Source: Euleptes europaea
Taxonomy: Eukaryota > Chordata > Lepidosauria > Squamata > Sphaerodactylidae
DNA length: 64,000 bases
Direction of reading: 5' to 3'
Assembly: GCF_029931775.1 (NCBI RefSeq)
Contig: NC_079325.1
Coordinates: 52,560,286 to 52,624,285, forward strand
Shown here: positions 27,701 through 39,700 of the stretch, one piece after another
How positions within the stretch are numbered: the first letter of the stretch is position 1
Layout: every line of letters begins with the position of its first letter
Translations under genes and position numbers: made by a program
The notes under the pieces: model-generated
Told to the model about the DNA's origin: nothing
The model's database searches: none
What the model saw: only the letters and a program-made list of their open reading frames with translations

Positions 27701-30700
27701 ATACTTGGTCAGACCATACTTGGTCTATGTAACTCGGTATTTACCTACTCTGACTGGCAGCAGTTCTCCAGGGTCTCAAGCAGAGAAAGGACTTTCCCAA
27801 TACCTGCTACCTGAGATCCTTTAACTGGAGATGCCACAAACTGAACCTGGGAGATTCTGCATGCAAATCAAAGTCTTAGCGACTAAGCTATGGATGATAT
27901 CCTTGCCTTTTATTATTATGATCCTCTGACCAACGTCTTGAACAAAATAAAAAACAAATACAAGATGAAAATACAAAAAAGTAAACATTAAAAATAAGTC
28001 ATGGCAAATTAAAACCCATCCCTGGATTGGCATAGACTAGAGAAACCACAAGTGCTAGAAATTTGGCAACAGAATGCGTTATTTCCAAATTGGTGTTTGC
28101 CAGCAAAAAAAACCATGCAGGATTCGACAGTCTGCTGATATTTACTCAGGATAGCTATAACCCAGAGGTCTCTGAGTGGCGTCCATTGATCACAGAACGA
28201 GATGAGGTGATCTATGGCCTCTATTACGCCAGGTGCATGGCAGCAGTAGCCGGCAGAATACGGCATTTGTAAGCCAGTTTGAGACTCCTTATAGAGAAAA
28301 TCGGGGTATAAAAACCAACTCTTCTTCTCTGCGCTGGCCTGGTTATGGCTGATATCGGCAACCTGTGCAATACTGCCTTATTCTGAGTCACCCCATTTAT
28401 CCACTCTGACTGGCAGCTGCTCAGACACAGCAGGGACTTTCCCAACAAATGTGAGATCCTGTTAACTGGAGGTGTCTGAGGTTGACCCTGGGACCTTCTG
28501 CTTGCAAAGCAAATGTGCTGCCTCTGAACCAGGGCCCTTTCCATATGAAGGGGCGGACAAAAGGTGAGCCCCCTCCTCAAAAGGGGCTGTGCCTTCATTC
28601 AGACAGGAATCAGAGTTTTCCCTCTGTTTCCCACCAGTGTCGCTGTTCTGGTATTTGTGAGGAGCAAAACAACAACACCCTTCCTACCTTTCTTTCTTTC
28701 GAAATCAGCCAGCTCCTTAGAAGACAGCAAGGTCTCCCTGCAGGACTGCCAAGCACTACTGTGGAGCCCCGACAAAAATTATCCAACCCAAATGTCACAT
28801 GAAAGTATATCACTGGACTTGTCCAGGTCCTTAGGACACTCGGGTGGCCGGAGCTTCCAGAATTTTGTACCCCTTCCTCCCGCCCCCACATCAGCCCTGC
28901 TTCTGTGTGTACTATGTTGGGGAGAGAAAACAATTTTTCTGAACCAGGTGGAGAGGCCTACTACTGTCAAATTTTGACAACCACATCCAGAAGCATTTAG
29001 GTAGGAAAAATCAAATGCATAATTATAGGATGGGGGAGAGTTGTCTCAGCAGTAGTGTGTGTGAAAAGGATCTTGGGGTCTTAGTAGACCAAACACTGAA
29101 CATGAGTTAGCAGTGTGATGCAGTAGCTAAAAAGGCAAGTGCGATCTTGGGCTGTATCAACAGAAGTATAGTGTCCAGATCACACAAAGTGATGATATCT
29201 CTTTACTCTGCTCTGGTTAGACCTCACCTAGAGTACTGTGTTCAGTTTTGGGCACCACCATTTAAGAAGGATGTAGACAAGATGGAATGTGTCTAGAGGA
29301 GGGCAACAAAGATGGTGAGGGGTCTGGAGACCAAGTCCTATGAGGAAAAGTTGAAGGAGCAGGGTATGTTTAGCCTGGAGAGGAGAAGACTGAGAGGTAA
29401 TACGATAACCATCTTCAAGTACTTGAAGAGCTGTCATATAGACGATGGTGCCGAGTTGTTTTCTGTTGCCCCAGAAGGTAGGACCAGAACCAACGGGTTG
29501 AAGTTAAATCAAAAGAGTTTCCATCTAAACATTAGGAAGAACTTTCTAAGTTACAGTGATTCCTCAGTGGAACAGGCTTCCTCAGGAGGTGGTGGGCTCT
29601 CCTTCCCTGGAGGATTTTAAGCAGAGGCTAGATGGCCATCTGTCAGCAATGCTGATTCTATGACCTTAGGCAGCTCATGAGAGGGAGGGCTTCTTGGCCA
29701 TCTTCTGGGCATGGTGTAGGGGTCACTGGGTGTGTGTGGGGGGGAAGTAGTTGTGAATTTCCTGCATTATGCAGGGGGTTGGACTAGATGATCCTGGTGG
29801 CCCCTTCCAACTCTATGATTCTATGATTCTACAAGCAGTGACATCCCATATTACCTTGTAAATTGTAAGGGGATAACAAGGATGCCACTTTTGAGAAGCC
29901 GCTTATTTCCGCTTGGGAGGGAGGTAACCATCTCTCTGAGTTCCCAAACAAGATCAGTTGCTGGAGGTCTTCATCAGAAGGATATTACAATTGCAAACCC
30001 GGTAATCACCCCCTGGAAACTGTAACTCCTAACAGTAGCTTCAAGAGTAAAACCCTGTTGAAGTGTCTATGTAAACAGGCCCTGAGGGCACATCCACACA
30101 TACGCTGCTATTGAATATTCCACTGCCAAGAGCATGCAAGGGGAAATCTACAAAAGTCCTTTGCAAGAGACAGATGCTGGAGTAATACAAAATGCTGCTT
30201 AAGCACTATATGAGTCTGAGCGCTAAGGAGAGGCATGCAAGATCAGGTTGGTTCAGGGAGGCTTTGCTGGAGAAGTGGGGCCAAGGGAGAGCCTGGAAAC
30301 AAAGCACTAAAATAAAATAAAAAAATAAAAAGCAACACTCAAGGTGGGAGAGGGGAGAACAAGCTACCCTGGGAACCAGGAGGCACGCCTTCAGCAACAG
30401 TATTCACCATCAGGTGCTGCAGGTAAATCAGGTTGCAGCAGCAGCGGCACAGAAAGGACAAATACTGACTGGCAATGAGATTCGGAGGGCGCCTTTCAGT
30501 CCTCCAGATCAGGAACAGTTGGGCAGCGTGTCCTTTTCACACCCGTGTTTGCTTACACCAGTGAAGGGCTGGGCTCCCCCCTCAAGTTCATTTGTCATCC
30601 ACTCCCCCAACCCCTGCTTAAACCCTCTGGCCACGGAAGGAGGGAGAGAAGTAGAGAAACACATGGAGGATTCTGCCCAGTGCCTAGCGTACCTTGGCCA

Positions 30701-33700
30701 CTAAACAGATGTTACAGTGGCTGCAGACAGCCAAGCTCAGTACCAAACAGACGTGGGAGGGAGAGAGCAGACCCACCGTTAGCGGCTCTCCACTGAGAAC
30801 TCATCATGGAAAGAGTTAAAGCTATGCCTGGCTGGGTTTCCTTTTATCCCGCCCATACAGAAGGGAGAGGGTGAAGATCTGCTTGGGGCTACAGACAAAC
30901 CCCGCACTGTACGGGGCTGCTGGAGGAGGCTGTGGCAGGCATGCCTCGGTGGCCACAGCCCTCCACTGGCAACGTTCTGCTCCCCTATTGAGTTGCTGCA
31001 AGAGTCACATTTGTCTCATTTACAGAACAGCACCGATAAGCATGCTCTCGTCATCCCTAATTGCGGGTTTCCCTTTTGCACCCCATTGTCCCATAATTGC
31101 CTCCTAGAAGCTCGGAAAGTGAGCCGACTTCTCTGCCAATTGAACCCTTGCCTGAGGTTAAGGGGAGGGGTTCTACTGAGCTGGTGCAGCGAAAAGGCAG
31201 AGGACGACTTGGGAAACCTCCTCTGTAGCAGTCTCTGACATGATCATGGTATCTTATGAACATGTGCAGAATTAATTCCATATAGAGCTTAAACACATCA
31301 TGCACATACAGAGGATTGTGTAATGTATAAATGAAAGTCTGTGTCATGCTGACAGGCTGGCTCTGTGTCAGGCTGACAGGCTACTCTCAAGGTTAGCTCT
31401 ATCAAAGCTAACTACTAAAGTTACTCTGGCTTTGTCCTTGAAGGAGCAGAGCTGAGCACCTTCCCTTGAAGGGGCAGCGTAAAAATCAACTTTCTGACTC
31501 AGCTGCCAGATGTCAGAATCTTAAATAGCCTTTTCAAGGTTTTAAGATATCTTAATGTACTAAGAGTGCATTAATAGTTGAAATTGTGCTTAAAATATAG
31601 CCTAAAGGCATTATAAGTTCTCTCAAGATAAGAGTAACAAGCTTTCTTGCCTTTTGTAATCTGCCCAAGGCTGTCAGTTACTAAAAGATGTTACAAAGTG
31701 ACAAATGTAAACAATAATTGTGTTTCATGAGTTCTATAGTTAAACATTGTGCTACAGATTTCTAAGTAGTCTCATTTAATGCGTATAGTCCTAACGAAGA
31801 GGATGGTATAGAAATTAAATATGTAACTTGATCATGTAACTCAGAAATGAGTATTTATACTTTAGGCACAGAGAACTGAAAGAGAAGGAAATCCATATAA
31901 GGACATAAGACAGGAACAGAAACCACTAAGCTCCTGGTATTGGATAAGAAAGGGAAAATAAAGGTACCCTTTTGAAGGCAAAGGAAGAGGGGAAAAGGAA
32001 CATTCTTCACTCTTAATGGGTCTAGAAATTGTATAAATACCAGCCACAGTCCAGCTTGCATTTTAGAGTTCTATGGCTGGCAGACTGCAGCTGTCTGGCA
32101 TAGCACCTCCATCTCAAAAGGCTTGAGATGTAAAACATTGAAACTCTGATCCTTGCGTGGACAGAAGTTCTCAGATATCTTGAAATATCAAGATCTGGAT
32201 ATTTCAACATATCTTACTTACAGTCTTCTTGTGAGACTGCTCTATTCCTAGAAGAGGATAGAGACCCTTAGAATTCCTATACTTTGAATAGGAATCTAAG
32301 TGCAGTGATCTTTCCATGTATTGGAACACTGAGAATCCATCAGATTTATGGATTCTTACAAACTAAGCCTATTTGGCTTACCAATGCTAAGAAGCATCCT
32401 GAATACAGGGATAATAGCTAGACCTCTGAGATTGTGTCAGAACGTCCTCTACTTAACAGAGGGACTTCTGAACCTCCTCAGAGCAAGAGACCAGAGAAGT
32501 TCCTGAAGGGAAAGGAGATTCTCTGTACTCTGTGAGATATGCACAATGCACATACACAGATTGGCACAGTCAAAGAGACTGTAAACAGCTTTAAGCTAAC
32601 ACATAGTATTTATATATTCAGCATTGCTGTCTAAAACTAGAAAGAGCATGCATAGCATGTACATAGACAATGCCTGATCTTAATGATGATCAGTTAAGGA
32701 TATTAATAGAAGACTTTAAAGGACTCCAGGTGACACAGATGACACAGCAAGGTATAGTGTGTCTTCTGTACAGAAATGTTATGATGTTTTGAATGATTTA
32801 AGTTAGGATGCTTCTAACCAAATCTTTCTCCAAAGAATTAACCATATTTTGACAGGATTTCTGTAACCTTATATTCTGAATGAAGGTGCATTGCACTAAG
32901 GATACTTTATGAGTATATTCTGACTAAAATACTCCTTTATGGAGGCATAGAGAATGTGAATGATTACTTGCTACATAAACATGTTTAAGACTAATGATGT
33001 CTATCCTTATATGATATTTTAAGGCTTTGCAACCAAAAAGCATATATTGTATAATGTAAATAAATGTGTTTTTTATATACTTCTACTCTTGTCCATTATT
33101 ATAAATTTATTGGCGTGTTCAAAAGATGTCCTAGAAGCAATAACAAGTTTCTAGGAACCGTTGATTCCGGTCTAGTGGTGTCTCGCTGTATAAGATAACT
33201 CCATTTCTCAGTGAATGGTACATTCTAAGAGTGTAGGCACTTAACGGCCCGAACCGCGACACCTCCTCTCCCCCAAACCCAAATTTCAGCCATAAGGTGG
33301 CCTTTAGCAAGCTGCCAGCTCCCAGTCCCCTCCCCGATCTGTAATTGTTTATTTTTGCTTAACCACCTCCCCTAAAACCGTTTGGATACCATGGATCTGT
33401 TCCACTCACAGTGGCACTTTCCTTAGACACAAGGACGGGAGGCTTCTTGCTCCAGAGGAAAGCGCCACCTTTAGCATCGTGGAGCTATGGGATATGGCCC
33501 AATATCATAAGAACACAAGAAAAGCCACGCTGGATCAGACCAAGGTCTCTCAAGTACAGCAGTCTGTTCACACAGTGGCCAACTAGGTGCTTCTAGGAAG
33601 CCCACAAACAAGACAACTGCAGCAGCATTGTCCTGCCTGTGTTCCACAGCACCTAATATAATAGGCATGCTCCTCTGATCCTGGAGAGAATAGGTATGCA

Positions 33701-36700
33701 TCGTGACTAGTATTCATTTTGACTAGTAGCCATGGATAGCCCTATCCTCCATGAACATATCCACTCCCCTCTTAAAACCTTCCAAGTAGGAGTCATCACC
33801 ACATCCTGGGGCAGGGAGTTCCACAATTTAACTATGTCTTAGTCCTTTTCACCCATTAAGATTGTACTCAAGCCTGAAAATGAGCTGGAACAATTACATT
33901 ATGGCAGGGGTGAAGTTAATCTAAAGCAGCAGGAATACATCACATTTTCCCACCACCTCTTTAAACTTACAGGAATTGTGTCCCTGAACAAAAATCCAAA
34001 GCCACAGTGCTTCAACACACAATTTTCGCCTACTGGCTCAGAAACAGGCGAGAGAGCATCTGAACAGTGTATGAAAAGGGATCACTTTTGTGTGAATAGT
34101 GCATCCTTTCTTTTCTTTTGCTTTCTATTCCCTTTTTCCACCTCCCTTTCCACACTTTTTTGACTGTAAGCTCCTTTCGAGGAAGAGACCCATCTCCATG
34201 TAAAACACTAAGCATGTTGTTGGCACTGTATAGATAACAAGTGTGGGAGGGGCCTGAGAGACTGGCGGGAATCCCACCCCACAACTCTGAAACCAGAGCA
34301 GCTCACAGCATCCACCACCAGCTCTGAAGATTACAGTTAAGTGTGTTGTATATGTGTACGTACACTCTTTTATTTTGCGGGGGAATCTATACCCCCAATG
34401 ATTTCAAAAGTGGAGAAACCTGATGGCTGTTCTGTTCATCAGAAAGAGATCATTGTTAAATTATTGTGCGGTAATCGGTTTTTAATTTTGAAAAGTTTTT
34501 ATATCGTATTTTATCTAAAATGCTGTGTGATTGCTACATATAGTGTGTATTTAACGATACCCCCAATGTATTTTTTAAAAAAGATTTCATATTTTTCTTC
34601 AAACCTGAGGTGTCCCCCAAGTTTGCAGGAAAATCTGCTTTGTGTCCAAGAGGCCCTTACCCATGGATTTAGATATCTGTAGATGGGGGCCACCCATTGC
34701 TATTAGATATATAGATAACGGGGAATATACCTGCCCACAACCTTCACACTTCCAGTACTACTGTCTGCAGTTGTCCAAAGGGCTCCTGCAAACGGCTCTG
34801 CCTTATCTCTCCCTTTGCCTAGAACTGCCTTTTAGAACATCCAGCATGATGCCACGCCTCTCAATTCTTTGGCATCCTCCTCCTCAAAGCCTACATTTTC
34901 CATGAAGTACAACTCACATGAAGCTGCCTTATACTGAATCAGACCCCTGGTCCATCTAAGTCAGTATTGCCTACTCAGACCGGAAGCAGCTCTCCAGGGT
35001 CTCAGGCAGAGGTCTTTCACATCACCTACTTGCCTAGTCCCTTTACTGGAGATGCCAGGGATTGAACCTGGGACCTTCTGAATGTCGAGCAGATGCTGTA
35101 CCACTGAGCCACAGTGCCCTTCCCTAGTGCCTTCCTGAAAATAAGCCCAAGCACAAGTGACTGGAACAAAATTAATACAGATTCTCCTCCCTCCCTTTCC
35201 TTCTCCTTGTTAGACTGTAAGCACCTCAAGGCAGAGACCCATCTCCTTGTTCTCTGCAAGGCACCATATGCATCAATGGCACCATATAAAGAACACTGTC
35301 ACTAATCTTGTACCATGTCCTATCAATGGGGCCAAAGTTGGGGAATAAAAGAACATGCTCAAATACTCACAAGGTTCAGGCTGGCTGGGCAAACTCACTT
35401 GGTGCTTCCTTATGCCGTCAAACAAAAGCTCTGCTCCACCTCTGAAATGTAGATGAAAACCAGCTATGATCTTTTGCCAAGGTAAGGCCTAGAAAAGCTG
35501 AAATTTTAAAGTTAAAAAAAAAAAAAAGCTCAGCTAGCATCGTCCCCTTTTGAGATGAGGCCAAACCCTACGTGTGACATACCTTCCTGCTCTGTATTTA
35601 TTATCTGATTGTGCTTCCAAGCAGCTCAGGACAGGGTGCACAGTCTCTCCTAACTTTTTCTGCTACAAAACCCTGTGAAGCAGGATAGGCTGAAAGCACT
35701 TGACTTGATTGGCGCTGGGTCACAGTGATCTTTGTGCCCGAGTCGAACATTCTACCTCAAGGGTCCCCAAACTTTTTGATTCTGCAGGCGCCTTTGGAAT
35801 TCTGACACAGTGTGGTGCACACAGCAACAAAATGGCTTCTGCAAGAGGTGGCGCCAGCTGCAAAATGGCTGCCGCAGCTTAGCTTCAGTCCCACAGTGAA
35901 GATCTTTGTACTGTGGCGGCGGCGGCTGCCACAGCCAATCAAATCTCCAACAGCCAATCAGAAGCCCTGCTAGACAAAAGCTCCACTTGGCCCTTCCCAT
36001 TTCCAACAACACTTGGCAGGTACCAGGAAAGGTGTCGGCAGGTACTAAATAAGCCCACCTTCCGGGAGGGAGGGGAGAGATGAGAAGCCTCTTTCAAAAT
36101 AGACATCAGCTCAAAGCACAGCACCCGCTGTGCATGCAGTAGGCTCCAGGTTCAAGACTTCTTGCATCTCCAGCTAAAGAATCTCAGATAACAGGGATTA
36201 GAAAAGAACCATCTCTACCAGACCTTGCAGATTTGACAATACTGAGCTGGATGGATCTTTGGGGGATTTTTTTGCCATCAAGTTGCAGCCAACTTATGGC
36301 AACCCCACAGGATTTTCAAGGCAAGAGATGTTCAGAGGTGGTTTGCTATTCCCTGCCTCTGCGTAGCAACCCTGGACTTCCTTAGTGCCAGCGTGGTGTA
36401 GTGGTTAAGAGTGATTATTTGGAGCGGTGAACTCTAATCTGGAGAGCCAGGTTTGATTCCCCACTCCTCCACATGAGCGGTGGACGCTAATCTGGTGAAC
36501 TGGATTTGTTTCCCCACTCCTCCACATGAAACCAGCTGGGTGACCTTGGGCTAGTCACAGCTCTCTTAGAGCTCTCTCAGCCCCAACTACCTCACAGTAG
36601 TAGAGAATGTTGGCATATAAAAACCAACTCTTCTTAGTGGTCTTCCATCCAAGTAATAATCAGGGCTGACCCTGCTTAGCTTTCAAGAGCTGATGACATT

Positions 36701-39700
36701 GGGCTAGCCCAGGCTATTGAGGTCAGGGATGAATCTATGTTATTTTTTTAAAAGGAGAAAGCTGCAGTGGATGCTCCCTAATAGTTGCTCATGAGTCAGG
36801 AAGTTTTCTTAGAGCTAAGAAGGAAGGAACATAGACTGTCTGGTTAGAAATAGTTCCCTACCATGGAGTCAATTACAGAAGAGGCTCAAGTAACCACTGA
36901 CTTCAGACACACAGCTGAGATCTGTAGAGAGCCACAAGGGCAAGATTCCAGGAGCAGATTTTAATGATGACTAGTTTGGTACCCTGCCCTTCGGTATCAA
37001 TATTAGTTTAACAATTGCCTCATGAAAGGATGCAAGCACAGAGAAAAGAAATATCAAAATATTAATGGGGGATATTAACATATGACCCAGTCCCTTTAAA
37101 TCTATCTACGTGAAGGAGGGTTTTTGGCTGTACTATGGGTGAGCACAACAGTGCCTTTGTAGTGCTTACTGCAGTGCCACTTACGTACAGTCAGTCTCCC
37201 AAAGATTGCTCTGTGGATGCTCCCTAGCTCACAAAAACAGTTATCTGAAAACTGAAGTAGCAATTATTAATGTTAGACAAATCTGGAGATTCATGCAAGA
37301 GAGAACAAGTCCCAGCAATTGTAGGAAAGAGACATTTTTGGGGCGCCTGCTATGAAAACAAGCTCACGCTTTGTTACTACAGATACCAGGATAGGAGATA
37401 AGGTCCTTCTGTAACATGCGAACTGGGGGGGAACTCAGCTGCAATGGATACATAGAGCGCTCATTTAGGCATTTCCAAGAAAGCGGGGGGGAGAGGGAGG
37501 AGAGAGAGAAAGGACCAACACACTCCGCTCTTCTGGAAAGTCAGGACAGTTTTAGTGGCGACCACAGGTGGAGTGATTATCTGAAAAGGTTGCAGGCTCA
37601 GTGGAAGGAAATAGATTAAGAAACCCTGGCAGGTTGTTGGGATTGGGGCCTTCCAAAACAAAGCAGACATCAATCCACTATTATTTTATATGAAAAATTA
37701 AGAATATCTGGAAGATGAAGAAGAGTTGCCCAGCAGTCCTCACAAATTACAAAATAAAAGCTGTGTTTTTATTCTTTTTATGCTAGGAATTCCTAAATTG
37801 ATTCCTCCTCCCACAATTCCTTGCAGGACTCCAGGTTGTTATGAACCAAGTAGGAAATCAGAAACAATACATTGGATGTTTTAACTACGTACTGCTAGGA
37901 ATAAAAGATTAAAATTCCATGTCTAAAAGGAGGTCACTTTGCCTCTATGAAAAAAGGATTCAAGACAAGCTGAGAGGAAACATGGTCTAGAGCCAGTGTT
38001 AATATTTACACTTATATAGCACTTTCAGTGTTTAAAACACTTCACATATATCATTATGGGATATATGGATTTATAGTCTGAAAAAATGACTTTTGCAGGG
38101 CGTCCCAGTTATTTTGGCAGTTGGACAGGGATTCAAACCTGGATTTCCCATATCTAGGCCTGACATTTTAGTTCCTGCATTGTATTAAACACAAAAAGAA
38201 ATGGCCAGTTGAGAAAACTATTTGGGGGGGGGGAGTCAAAGGACAAAAACTGTAGGACTACTATTTGTAGAGTATTATTTTTTAAAATAGGGTAATTTGA
38301 AGCTTTAATATTTACTCCTGTGGTACGTTAAAAACAAACTTATTGTGAATGGCTAAGAGCACCTATGGTGTCAGGTGCCTACATTTTGTTCTCTTTTCAA
38401 AAACACATTTGCCATCTTTTTAAGGCATCCCTCCATCCCCTTCATCATTGCTATTAATATTTTAATGGAACATTTACTAGTAGGAGCATTTTGGATTATT
38501 CAGTGCAGAAAGCAACCTCACCAAGCCAGGCACCAAATGTGTAAACAATGTTGTATTCCATGAAGCACAGCAGGTAAGATTTTTATTGTCCTTGCAACCT
38601 CACTAGAGGAAGTAAAAGCTAATCAGTAGACCAATGCTAGATTAGCCCATAACATGCAACCTTTTTCCACTGGTGAATCTGCTGCTTTTCCCCAGTCCGT
38701 AGGCACTGATGACATGATCCATTTTCTAACCACCTCTTCCTGAGACCCTTCTATTGAGATGAACCTGACCAAAGATAATGGCAGTCCCCAATGCTACTTC
38801 AATGCTAAAATCTTCTATGATGAATTTTTCTAAACTGAAAGGCATCAGCATCTATCCATCTGAAAACCATAGTTTCTGATCTGACATCTCTGAACCGTAA
38901 AATCTATGTATAGAGGGACTGGTTTAGTTACTGAGTAGGAAAAAGGCATTAGTGTGCACATAGTTATTTTCTTGTTAATTCAAGCATGCCTACATTGAGC
39001 CAAGATAGTTTAAAAAAAATGAATTATGGAGTATGGTCTAGCTCAAACCAAATCTTGTTACTTATAACCATTCCACTTTCAGCATATAGATTTACACACC
39101 ATTCTATTATCATATTTAGTCTTCCATGATAAAATACTCATCTGTGGACAAAACTAGATTGGTCTACCTACTCTTTCTAACTCTTTCCTTGACGACATGG
39201 ATTCTCTTTCTAACTGGTACCTCCCAAAGAGAGTAATAATATGAGTTTTTCTAATACACTGCCAGAAATCTCCCTAACCTGCTGGTCTCTTCCCCACTTC
39301 AGTTATTGCATCCTTTGCCAGAGACTACTGCAATAAAAAAACTGCCACAGGTATCATTTCTTAGACTATACTAAGTTCCCAGGTCTTTCCAAGAGCTTTA
39401 CATATCACACTAGAAGGCATTTTCTGACCTGTTCAGCTGTTTCCCACTCCCGATTCCTCCCCCATCCTACTACAGTCTGCCAGCCTTACACCCTCCCCCA
39501 CACAAAAACTTAATTCTGGATCCGAGTAGCTTCCCATTATCTGAGCCTCCCCTTTCAATCTACCTATCCCGTTTTCATCATGCTATTCCTTCAAGAGACT
39601 CAGGGCGGAGGTTATTCTCTCACGGTTCTCTTCTCACAAGAGGCAGGCTAGGCTGAGAGACGGTTTAGCCCAATGCGAGGCCGTTTCAGCCGTGTGTAAC

